DNA of 64,000 bases, from contig CACRXP010000745.1 of assembly GCA_902702965.1 (NCBI GenBank), forward strand, positions 124,620 through 188,619, read 5' to 3'. The notes below the pieces were generated by a model, which was given only the letters and a program-made list of their open reading frames with translations, was not told the origin of the DNA and searched no databases. Shown here in pieces: positions 33,559 through 44,754 of the stretch. This stretch comes from Spirometra erinaceieuropaei (Eukaryota; Platyhelminthes; Cestoda; Diphyllobothriidea; Diphyllobothriidae). The stretch's first letter is position 1; every line of letters starts with the position of its first letter. A program made the position numbers and the translations under genes.

Positions 33559-33571
33559 TCTAACTGATTAA
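33559..33571. repeat. Target site duplication, right copy
   Basis: TCTAACTGATTAA, matching 32382-32394. Confidence 0.75.
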
Positions 33572-34185
33572 TTGTCGACGAGGTATGCTGAACGTAGGAT
33601 CAAGGAATAATGCTTCCAATGATGTTTTATCTAGTGTCATATAGGAGTGATCGTGTACGCGCTGACCTGGATCTTTCGGAAACCGTGATTGTGGTTTCAT
33701 TTCGTGCAGTTCTAAGAAGATCAGAACCTTTTGCCTCTCCGCGTTTCCTTCCTATGGACTGAGTGTAGCTGTCGAATTCCTGTCTTTCGTCATCTGGCAG
33801 GGTTTCATGAACGGCTGTGCGTTTACACGCGAGAAGCTCAAGTCCCTCCATCTTTACGAAGGCACTTTCAGTTGATTCTCAGTTTACCTTTTCAGGATTT
33901 CTATGGTAAGACCTGTACGACTAAGCGCAGCGCTCTCGAGTAGTGGCTTGGATACTCGTTTCTCTCAATGCAGTCCGCGATAAACTTGGCTATTGTTTTT
34001 GCCTCCACAAGCTTGGTATTGAAACGTAGGTACCCACTGAGTGCCTTCAAGACTGTGGGATCTTTGGACTGCTTAAGGGTCGCGAAAATTTCCATGGCGG
34101 TATTTAGAGTAATTTTACACGGAAAAACATGTCGCAAAAGACGGTGGTGTCCGTCGGGTGCCTCCCGGAGTGGATGCGGCATCAG
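33572..34185 (-). mobile_element. Older Penelope-like element, N-terminal part
   Basis: On the - strand the frames read HVFPCKITLNTAMEIFATLK and KALSGYLRFNTKLVEA (34182-33901), then MTLDKTSLEALFLDPTF and SIPRRQ near 33600. Removing the nested insertion joins this to LELETQLENLWKQT at 32394, with one frameshift. I infer it is the 5' half of the same element as 31060-32394; the N-terminal region of PLE proteins is poorly conserved, so this rests on the junction. Confidence 0.55.
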
Positions 34186-34199
34186 CGACTTGCGCTTAA

Positions 34200-37100
34200 T
34201 TAGATTTTAGTGTGGTAGGCTTGCGCCGCATCTCCTCCTCCCACCACCCAGAATAGTCAGACGACAAGAAAATGCCACTGAGACCGAGGGAGCAGTGACT
34301 AACAAGGCTAAATCACCGATCTACGTGCGGCACACACGACCAGGTCCCCTTCCTTATGTACTGTCACTCTAAGAGTAATTCGGATTTCATATAAATAAGA
34401 GCCATCGTAGACTAATTATTAATCCAAAGGACGGGGATACCCATCATTTGGAAACTTTCCATTTCACTTCTTGTAACGTTTCGTAGTAGACTTGCTAGTG
34501 TTAGATGTATTATACCGAGGAACGATCTGATGCGTTGTGTTTTCCATTATCCGTATAAATTCCCCTTTTCTCTCCGGTCCACGAGATGGCTGTTCGAGTC
34601 TGACAATTCTACAGTTGTGAGCGACGAATCCCACCATTTGCCCTACGGAGCGGGCGCAGCACCATGTGGCTTACGCGTGAACGAATTTATAATGAGGCAG
34701 ACGAGGGCAGCATCTATCACACCATCCATTCCACCCCCCACATCAAGAAAGTGTTGAAACGGTCGGAGGTGGGCCGGGGCTTAGTGGTTGACAAGGTAAA
34801 CAGCCCGTCTACGTTTGCCACGCAAGCTTGGTCCGCGCACAATCAACCAGGACCCTAAGAAACAAAAGGACGACTCGGGTTCCATCCGAGTTGGAGTGCC
34901 ATAGAGGCCACATTTAGAAGAAGCTCTTGCAGCCTGACTCTCATATCTGATAGGACCAATTCAACCTGTCAGTCGGTAGCCTTCCAAGCAACGATTTTTA
35001 GCGCATCGCGATAGTTCAAAAGCTTGTAAGATTGTCTATAATGAGATATGCGTTGAAGTGCCAGGGCAACTTCGTTCCCAGTGTCGACGTCTTCCTCTCT
35101 TCCCGCCCCCATGAAACAATCTGTCGTCGGGGCAGATCAATCACTTGATAGCGAGATTTGGTATAAGCGACTATTGCGGCATGAAGCCAGTGCCTAGTCA
35201 TGCCACCACATCCCCTGTGTGGCATTTTAAGGTATTCGCAGACTCCGCGCAGCCTCATCAACGCGGACTGAGTCTTGACCTTGCCCCCATCTTGCTCTAA
35301 CGAACCTTATTTGTGGCCGTGTTGAAGTTAGTTGCCAAACAGCTGGTGACAGTAACACAGCTTCGTTTGTCTATGAATCCTTTTGCAACTTATAATTAAA
35401 TTTGGTATTTGCCACCCAGCCACTCGACTCGTCAACATAAGCTCCTGTGATATACTTACCCGGAAAAATACTTAATCACTTTTATTAGTTTCAACAGCGC
35501 CCCAAACAAAGCAAGTATGAAGGACTTACACCCAAACCCATGAAACCTAATCTGAGAATCTCCGCTGAGCATCAATACTATATCTTTCACTGATTTTCAG
35601 GATGTATTCAATCCTCGAGTCGCCCAAGTTTTTAGACTTCTCCAAACTTGCACTGTTTGGCATATCTAGCTGCTTTGTTGGGCATGTGGTATATTGCGTA
35701 CTCTTGGGAATGAAGTCTGTAAATCTGACCTGACTTTCTATGTTTTAAACTTCTCCTTTTGCAAAAAATCTCTGATTATGACCGGCGTCACAATACTTCC
35801 AATGATTCCTCTGTGTTCCGTTTTAACGGAAGATTGCTCACTTATAATTGGTACTTTCACTAATATACAGTGGCCAGCTTTCGAGTCATCGGGTAATTAT
35901 TCGTTAATTCGCACGCATTCTATGACTTACGTCACTCCCAGTTTATTCAAAGAAAATTGGCACAACAGGTAACGCAAAGAAATTCTTTTAATGACGCATT
36001 CAGAAATTTCCTCTAAATCTACATAGAATTAAGTTCAAACATTTCTTTGACTATCTCTTAGTCTCCATTGGATTAACATTACGTGGTCGCTAGTAATTTT
36101 AGCGATAGTCCATGCGGGAGGTCGAATAGTGACACAATGAGGATGAGAAGACGTCGAGTGCTGAAAAGAGTGATTCCTTATTCAGGGCCGCAGCAAGGCA
36201 TAAGCGGGAAACAACGGAGTAAACAATTTAATGGAGGAAGCCAACCAGTCGGGTACGCCTTGTGTCTCTTACCACTCAGCTCCCACAACTAGCCGTCAAC
36301 AGAAGACTTTCCTGGGGTGCATATCGTCTTATCAATTTATTAGGTTTAGTTTTCAGAGAAAGGACGTAAGTTTCGGATAAATGTGTCTGGGTGTTGATCG
36401 CAAATCAACAGTAAGCAGTTCCAAAGAAGGAAATAATTTCTCAAACAACCTGTGAAACGCTATGCGAAGAAGTGGTTTGTTAACTAATATTCTGATAATG
36501 GTTTGGTGTAAAAAAGGTCCCAAACAACTGACAAGAAAGGTCACTAGGATTTTACGCGCAAAATAAAGCTGAGCAGACAGTTATATGAATACTTCGCATA
36601 GGTAACGGCAACTGCTAACTGCTCATCAAAAAGTGACGTAGAAAACAGCAAGAGCTCTGAACCTCCGATTTTTCATCAATTTAGAAAATCAGCTGACATA
36701 CACTGTTGCGCGGACAAAAGTGAGAAAAAGCATGGCATAATGTGCGGTAGTCTGTAAACTATATTTCCAAAAGAACAAAAGTGAGAAGGATTATTTTGAT
36801 CCAATAGCAATGCAATCTGAAAGTATGGGGGTAAGGTCAGCTAGGTTTTCCGGTGCTGGTTGCAAGACAGAACGCGCAGGATGAAGCTGTATCAGGAATC
36901 AGTAATGAAGTTAAGACGGAGGGACGGAGGTCATTTTGACATCACTCGGACATATCTTCACGCGAGAACTCGACAAACGTCAGCTTCCGGCCACATGCGG
37001 TTAACGCCGTGTGTAATTCGTTCCGCACATAATGAGGAAGCGTATCGGTTAGTTCCAACGAGGTATGAGCCACGTAAGTTTGAGAACACTAATAGCCCGA

Positions 37101-37400
37101 AAGAAGAAAATAGATGTTGGTTGTGAAGGAAGTGCTTCCAGATTCTACAAGTGCGCAGTGGAACCGTCCAAGGTTACTACACTAGATATCGTGCTATCTG
37201 CTTTGCATTTGATCGAAAAATCGATAGCACTTAAGCAGGGCATTAACTCAATCAAAAATCATTTAACAGAGCTAAAAACAAAACAAGACCGTGACCAGTG
37301 AAAATGAAGAAGACCAGCTATATTGGGAGAATAAGAACTTTAAACAGGTTGGCTAATGAACTTCGAGGTTTCGAGTCAGAGTATGCAAACGACATATTAT
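34200..37400. other. No gene assigned
   Basis: Includes a patch at 34660-35270 of higher GC and repeat-like look (ggggcttagtggttgac resembles a tRNA-type A box, gactcgggttccatccgag a hairpin with B-box-like core). It may be another degraded SINE. Frames at 35694-35972 and 36860-37301 show no domain. Confidence 0.35.
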
Positions 37401-40400
37401 GCATATTATGCACCATATTGGGGTGTCCAGATGTGCGTCCACGTGACGGTCGTAGGAGGTCGCTCACTTGCTTGCAGGTGTAGACTACGCCTAGCAACCA
37501 TATACTGGCACCCAACTCTCACCTGCGGTTCTCCGAAGCTAGGCTCTGACTAGCGGACACAACCCTATAACCGCCTGCATCAATGAGCTAACCAGGTGAG
37601 GGTAACCGTGTGTGAATCCCCGCACAAGGTAAGTGAGTCCCCAGATGAGCGAACACTGCTCTGCCGTCTTTGCTTGGTGTTGCTTGCTTGACTCTCTACT
37701 TGCTTGTGTTCGTCCTTGTTGTAAGCTGAATTTCCTCTGTTTGCCATTGCTTCTGCTTGTTCATGCTTGCCTGCCCTTTGCTTGTCTCCCTTTGTATTTG
37801 CTGTACGCTAACTGCAGTTCCATTGAATCTGATTACTCAACATTTGTATTTATTAGCAACCAATTTGCTTATAGGACGGGAAACCCTGTTTCCCATTTCC
37901 CTACCCAATCCCCATCCCCCTATCGAGTCATATGACAATGTCGTAGGCAGGCCCAGGTTTACTGGGGTCGTTCTACCAGGAAAAAAAGCCGTGGCCAATA
38001 GTGAAGTTCGTCAATTGTCTGGGAAAACTGAGCAGCTCTATCTGGGAACTGCACTGCTCACGTCAACGAGGGATAAGGGGGCTAGAAAAAATGCACTGAA
38101 CAAATGCTGAGGAACTACGCCGTCTGCAGACTGACCGTGATCGCAGATGTAAAATGTACGACAGAAACAAGAAAAATGGAAACAACACTCTCTTTTTTCC
38201 TACCCCCTCCCCGCCGCCACACTCGCAAAACCGGTAGGGTGAGTCCGCTCACTCCGGCAGCCTGGAGTGTTCATTCTTTTTTAGACAATAGGAAAGACAA
38301 CCGACCGGAAGGGAGAACAGCGCTAGTGGCTCGAGAACTGGCGCGCTACACAGTGGACATCGCTAAACTCAGCGAGACCCCGTTCTCCAAACAAGGCCAA
38401 CTGGAGGAAATGGGTGCCGGCTACACCTTCTTCTTGAGCGGCTGCCCCAAGGCAGAGCGACGGGACGCGGGTGTCGTCTTTGTCATCTGGAACGACGTCG
38501 TGGGACGACTGCCCTGTCTGCCGCAGGACACCAACGATCGTCTGCCTCTCTAGAAAGGCGAATTCGCCATCACTGTCAGTGTCTACACTTTCCTGGTGAC
38601 TAGCCCGGGCGAAGCGAGGGGCAGATTCTACGAGGACCTGCACGCCTTCCTGGCGTCTGTGCCGAAGGCGGATAAGCTAATTGTCCTTAATGACTTTAAC
38701 GCCCGCGTCGGCACAGACCACGCTGTCTGGAGAGGAGTGCAGTGTCCCCATGGTCTCAAAGGCTCCAATGACAATGGCCTGCTCTGCCTAAGAACCTGCA
38801 CGGAACACCGTCTCACCCTGACCAACACCTATTTCCGCCACCTGATGCGAGTAAAGGCCACCTGGAGGCAACTCCGGTCGCGTCAGTGGCACCCGCTAAA
38901 CTATGTTCTCGTCCGGAGGCGAGACCGGCGGGAAGTGCTGTTGACAAAGGCGATCGGGTGGAGCCACCATCATCTCGTCATCTCCAAGATACGGATTCGT
39001 CTACAGCCTTGCAGGAGACCTCAAGGTAAGCGACTCCCGGGAAAGCTGAATGTTGTTTTGTCGTCTCTGTCTGCCCACCATTTCCATTTCAGCAATGAGC
39101 TAGCTCAACGGCCAGCCAACCTTCCAGTCACCGCCGCCGCCTCTGACGTGACTGCCACCGTGGAGAATCGACGGAGTCAACTAAGGGGCACAAACCAGCT
39201 GATGGGGCTGGCTGTCTTCTGTCACGCACGACGCCAAAATCGGGACTGACTCGATGACGACGCCGCCGCCATCAGCAACCTTCTTACCGATAAGAACCGC
39301 CTGTACAGTAGCCTACGTCATCCGCCCCACCGATGAAAAAGCAGCCTTCTACCGTAGTCGCCGCCTTGTACAAAAGCAGCTGCGGGAGATGAAGGACGCC
39401 TCGACGGCTCGCAAGTCCGAGGAGATCCAAGGGTAGACGGATCTCAACGAATGGAAGAATTTCTCCTCCACGATAAAGTCCCTCAGGATCTAAAGGACGT
39501 AACAATCGTGCATCTATACAGGCGGAAATGAAACCGCGAAATCTGTGACAACCACTGAGGCATCTCGTTGCTGAGCATCACCGGCAAGATCTTCGCTCAC
39601 ATTCTTCTCAACCGCCTGAACCACCATCTGGAACAAGGTCTTCTACCGGAAAGCCAGTGAGGCTTCCATCGTCATCGTGGAAACACCGACATGATCCTCG
39701 CCTCCCATGAACTGCAGGAGAAGCGGTCCTACCCCTACTCAACCTTCACGGAAGCCTTCGACACGATGAATCACAAAGGACTGCAAAACATCATGCAGAA
39801 ATTCGGCTGTCCCGAGCCATTTACCCAGATAGTATGTCAGTTCCACGATGGCATGATGGCGCGAGTCACGGACAATTGACCTGCCACAGAGGCATTCGCA
39901 GTGACCAACGGAGTGAAGCAGGGCTGCGTCCTCACGCCTAACCTCCTCTGTCATGCTGATGGACACCTGTCGTGACAAACATCCTGAGATCCGCATCGCC
40001 AACTCCTCAACCACAGGCGGATGCATTTCCAGTCGCATGTATCCACAACGACCGTCCATGAACTTCTCTTAGCCGATAACTTCGCCCTCAACGCCACCCC
40101 AGAAGGGGACATGCAAGGGAGCATGGACCTATTCGTCACCGCCTACGACTACTTCGGCCTGATCATCAACACGGAAAAATTATAATTATGCATCAACCGC
40201 TACCCAACGCTACTTACAATGCATCTCAAATCAATGTGAACGGCGCCTGACTGCAGTTCGTGGACAACTTCACATACCTGGGTAGCACCCTCTCCCGCAA
40301 CAAAATGACCGACAATGAAGTGGCCCACTGGATTTCTAAAGCCAGCCAGGCAAAGTCCAGCTTTGAATCGCCACGGTCTCCACCTTAACAACAAACCGGA

Positions 40401-41250
40401 GATGTGCAAGGCGGCCATCCTGTAGAAGCTGCTGTATGAGCAGAGTCCTGGATGGTCTACATGAAGTAGGCACGAAGACTCAATCATTTCCACCTCAGTT
40501 GTCTTCGTCGAATACTGGAACTGGGGTGGCAGGACTAGATCCTAGACATGAACGTATATGAGAGGACGGTAATCCTTAAAATTCACGCTATACTGAGGCA
40601 TCTACAACTACGCTGGAGCAGCCACCTCGTAAGGATGGACGACATGAGGCCACCAAAACCACTTCTGTATGGAGATGTCACGACGGGTTCACTCTGACAA
40701 GGAGATCAAATCCGGCGCTACAAGGATACTCTGAAAACCCCCCTGAAGCCCCTGCGGATCAACCTGCCAAACTGGGAAGACCTCGCCCGGGACCGACCTA
40801 CGTGGAGGAAAACAATGAAGACAAGCGCAGCCATCTTCGAAGCTGACCGAATAACCGTCACCAAAGCCAAACGCGGGACACGAAAATCTCAACTACCGCC
40901 CTCGCCTCACAACGCTAACGCCCACCTACCTCCAACGCGTCATGGGATCCGAGTAAGGTTTGACGGTACATCTAGGTGCGACTCCGGTCGTGCCAGCCAT
41001 CCTTTTGGTGTTGGTTAAAAAATCTGGCCATTTGGTGTGTGGGACAGGTGATGTGGAGTGAAACGCCAAGGTGCGGACTCGATCGTGCCAATCAACTACG
41101 CCCTCCACCCTCCGGTTTTCTTGACTCCGTCTTGACACAGGGTTCAGGTGGGGGAGGATGATAGAGTGAAGTAGATTCTGTGTAAGTCCGCATTCAGGTT
41201 AAACTAAATTACGCACAAGTCACCGCCTGTGCCTCACCATGCTGTGGATA
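37400..41250 (+). mobile_element. Zinc-finger LINE family, near full-length but inactive copy
   Basis: The 5' UTR from about 37400 matches the reverse of 29550-29690. The endonuclease starts RVSPLTPAAWSVHSF (38238), then RRDAGVVFVIWNDVVGRLP. After a stop at 38551 it continues with [14 protein letters not shown] (about 38670). Linker 39254-39436. The RT has SYPYSTFTEAFDTMNHKGL (39730), FAVTNGVKQGCVLTPN (39895) and LLLADNFALN (40065), where the catalytic FADD is LADN. The C-terminal part has NWEDLARDRPTWR (40770). The 3' UTR tail to 41250 shares gcgccaaggtgcgg with the other copies. Many stops and frameshifts. The stretch between the linker (KNFSSTIK, 39450) and VPQDLKD looks deleted. The family is often mis-annotated as craniofacial development protein 2-like. 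Confidence 0.9.
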
Positions 41251-41259
41251 CACGGTAGA

Positions 41260-42900
41260 CATATTCGGCAACGACGGTCAAACTGGCATGTACCATAAAC
41301 GTTTGGCGAAAACTTGAGATAGTCTGCATGGTCTAATGACCAGAAACAGCTTTGGTAAAACAGAGAGGATGGAAGAACCAGACAACCAGAAAATGCCATA
41401 GGAAAAAATCGAGTTTCTGACTTGCAGAATTTGTACCGTGTGCGCTGTCACCTTGGGTTTTGAATTGAAAAGCGAACATGTCTTTTCGTCTGATGGCTTT
41501 TAATACAGACAACCACATTCTTTATACGCTGCCCGCATCAAAACCCCTGAAACACTGGCCGACTCTGTTAGTACACGTCTGACATCTCAACCACCTGTAT
41601 AAAGCACTATGTAGACTGTGCATTTTTTCGTCGATTTTCGATGAGCATATAGATTCAGTAAATTTGTTCTGTTTTCTCAAAATGTTCGAATTGTTAACCA
41701 TTCCTGGGGTTCTCCTTTACAATCTTCAGGCTAGTAAATACTACTGATATGTCATGCAGTGTTTTAGACATATTGATACATTACAAAACGTGGAGGCATC
41801 TTGACTGAAACACTGAGGTTTGAATGTTCATTGGGAAGAATTTACATCATATATCTTGCATACACCGAAAACTGCTAAAAAGGTATCGTTTCGAAATAAA
41901 CTGATACTAATGAAAGTTAAAACACAAAGTTAATATTTTAAATCAAAAATATGCAGGTTTGCGTTAGAAAAAATCAGGTGTAATAAATGAACTTTTGCAC
42001 ACATTACTTTCGAATCACTTTGTACGGACTTCGGAAATCAATCGGACGAAATAGACGTTATCTAGGTGATTATTAGTTTCCGAATTTCATTTTTATAGGT
42101 GGCTGGATAGATTCCTACTGAAAATGCAGGATGCTACCGTGTCCGAATTGTCTGGAGTTATATAACCTGCCAATCGGTTTTGCAAATTCACGTAAAACGT
42201 TTTCCAGCTAAAAACAGGTGGGATAACTCTGGGCAATACTTTAAAATTCAGCGCATATTGTATTCTCTTTCATAAAACCTACCTTCAAACCCACTCTATC
42301 TTAACTAGAACTCGTTTTTCAAGGAACGTACATGTTTAAAAACTTGCCGGTTAGTCTGTCATGAAAAACCTGATTATACGAATAGCATGATGAAATGGTT
42401 TGAAACCGGAGTTTGTAATCCTATTGAAATACGGTAGCACAGTCGGGTAGCCACCAAACGGTCACATCTCTCCACCCTACCGACTGGTTATGCATTAGGG
42501 CGTATAAATAAACATTAAGGGCTGTTGCGGGTGTTCGGCGTCGGCAAACACACTGTACCTTCACACATGGCGAACATCAGTTTACTCCCCTGGCAGTTGG
42601 GATACACTTGAGCTATAATACACAAATTGCTCTCGAACACTTAGTGCGCACCGATACCATAGCCCTTGTCAGTTCAATCAGAGCCGTTGGAAAGCAGCAG
42701 CTAACTAAAACCCATTATTGTAGATGACGAAGGATATCAGTTGGGAAAGCCAACATCGAGGAAATTGGGATTAGTTATCTGACCTCATGGCTTCAAAGCC
42801 AACTTCCCTGACCATACATATATCAAATGCCTTTCTCTGAAGTTGGCCATCCGTCTATTTTAACGATCCTTAGATGTTTAATAGGATCTCCCTATCCAAT
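41260..42900. other. No gene seen
   Basis: AT-rich spacer between the LINE tail and the putative 3' end of the AMD1 gene. An ATTAAA on the - strand (42882-42877) could be a poly(A) signal. Confidence 0.4.
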
Positions 42901-42907
42901 ATCTCGT

Positions 42908-43051
42908 TTAATAATTCATGATAACGGCAATTCTCATGAGAATCCGGGATATCGCGTGCTGGTAGGCATATAAGGTGATAAAACGCATCAAAATTGTCTG
43001 TGCATCGAAGTAAATACGACGAAGTAGAACCATCAGAGGTTTCGAAGCCAA
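42908..43051 (-). CDS. AMD1: Candidate last exon of AMD1 (uncertain)
   Basis: A 144-nt frame with acceptor cacattag, entering in phase 0 as required by the exon ending at 44599 and stopping after 47 codons. The translation (starting LASKPLMVLLRRIYFDAQTI) has about the right length for the end of AMD1, and its LAS...R...QT pattern is reminiscent of the human C-terminus. Similarity is too weak to be sure, and chance is possible. Confidence 0.28.
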   Translation of the reverse strand: MASKPLMVLLRRIYFDAQTILMRFITLYAYQHAISRILMRIAVIMNY

Positions 43052-43089
43052 CTAATGTGCAGAGAACAAATAAATAAATGTAAACGGCA

Positions 43090-44350
43090 TCGACGCCAGC
43101 ACTATTCTCTCTGAGAATACGAAAAATGAAAGATACCGTCACCGACGATGTCATCGGCGACACGTTCGTCATAGTCAAGAGGAGCGAAGAACAGGCTACC
43201 AAGGTATTGTTGAATTCAATCTTTCCCGACATTCAGCTTACACTGGAGGAAGAAGTCAATGATCAGTTAACCTTCCTTGGCCTACAAGTTACAAAACTGG
43301 CAGACGGGAAGATTAAAACAACGTTCTAAGGTAAGGCAACTAACAGTACGCGCATTCTCCCCTTCCGATGCAACCGCCCTGTTTGTCACAAACGCAACTG
43401 TGTCAGAACCCTCTTCCAACGTATTCAAACACAGTGTGACGACGACGGTGGTAGGAAGGAGGAGATGAAGTATTTAGACGCCCTTTTTAAAGCCAACAGC
43501 TATCCGAAGTCCTTCATGCGCAATTGCCCCTGGAAGCCTCATTTTGAGCGGTCGAGCGGAGGATAAACCGAAGTTCTGGCTTGCAATCTCCTATGTGAAG
43601 AACGGTTCAGAGGCGACGCCAAGGATCCTAAAATCCTTTGCGATTGACGTGGCTCATAAATCAGAACGTAAAATCAAGCAGAAAACTATGAAACCAAACA
43701 CCCGCCTCCAGCAACAGAATAATCAGCAGTGTTCTACAGCATACAATGCCAAAATTGTGATGCTAGGTGTGTCGGTCAAACGAGCAAAGGTCTTGGAACA
43801 AAATTGCACAAACACCGACGTTCAATCAACCGGTAGGACAAGTTGTCTTCGGTGTATGGCCACATACCACAGTTTCGCCTTTAGGGAGGCAAAGGTTGGT
43901 GAACCGAGCCAATGAGAAGATTGCCAGATTATTGCTCGAAAGTTGGTCCTCGAGCTATTGACTAGCATCTCCCCTACCATGCGCTACGTATAAGGCCCAG
44001 GTTAGTTCGGACAAAACCAATAGGACACGCGAACACGCAGAGTCGAGAGCGGACGTACATGTAGGAGAATAGAGGTCGCGGCCAGGGGTCAGGTGCCTCG
44101 CCGACGTTCCCCCGAGGCTAAAGGCGACTCACAGGAACGGCAACGACTGATCAGTCCGCCGACCGACGTGGGGGAGGAACATGAACACCCGTATTGCAGG
44201 TAGCCCCGTCCCAAATTCCAGGGGGTTAGAACTAGTGTTATGGTTAGGTCCATAACTAGGACTGGAACTAAGGTTAGAACACGCAAATGCGTGCCCTGCA
44301 GAATTTAACGGGAGGCCGCCTTTAGGGTGGGGAGCCATTCTTCCGTGTCC
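43090..44350 (+). mobile_element. Penelope-like element, second family (end of RT plus GIY-YIG), degraded
   Basis: Reads GDTFVIVKRSEEQATKVLL and FPDIQLTLEEEVNDQLTFLG (43160-43290), the RT palm and following region. RYVDD is replaced by DVIGD. Then come NRPVCHKRNCVRTLFQR, LFKANSYPKSFMRNCPW (43480) and a connector ending VAHKSE. The GIY-YIG follows in another frame: FYSIQCQNCDARCVGQTSKG with HKHRRSI (43735-43835). The tail from 44190 has degenerate GGTTAG-like repeats. Several stops and frameshifts. If 43051-42908 is an AMD1 exon, this element sits in that gene's last intron, antisense to it. Confidence 0.82.
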
Positions 44351-44598
44351 GACCCAAATTTAAAAGGTGGCAATTGTGTAACGTTTGTAATACCGTCAGT
44401 GGTTCTTAATGGGAAAAATCAACCCATTACGTAATCGTGTCAATTAGCATATTGTGCCTGAGAAATATTCGAAGCTCATTTGTAGACTAACTAGAACCAA
44501 TTTGTGAACAGGCACGGGCAGGCTTAGTACGATTGCCGGACAAGCCATTCAGAAAAATAGAAGGCTCATTTCAGCAAAATACTTGCAAGGGAACTTAC

Positions 44599-44754
44599 AA
44601 TCTCAGTTACAAGGGTGCAGATGAAGGTCTGTGGATCAAACACTTCCAGTACACGTGTCATTAACTGAATGTAGCAGGGTAAAGCAATATTGGTCTCAAA
44701 ACTGGCGTAGGAGAACTCCGGTTCCGGTGTGACATGCACAGTAAAGTAATCATC
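44599..44754 (-). CDS. AMD1: AMD1 exon (HVTPEPEFSYASFE segment)
   Basis: A 156-nt exon reading DDYFTVHVTPEPEFSYASFE, then TNIALPCYIQLMTRVLEVFD and PQTFICTLVTEI. It carries the His equivalent to human His243. Acceptor gttatag, donor gtaagt. Confidence 0.95.

Noticed and set aside
38104..39249. Endonuclease-like ORFs as a host gene (craniofacial development protein 2-like)
   Set aside because: They are the endonuclease part of a broken LINE with RT and 3' UTR following, repeated elsewhere in the window.
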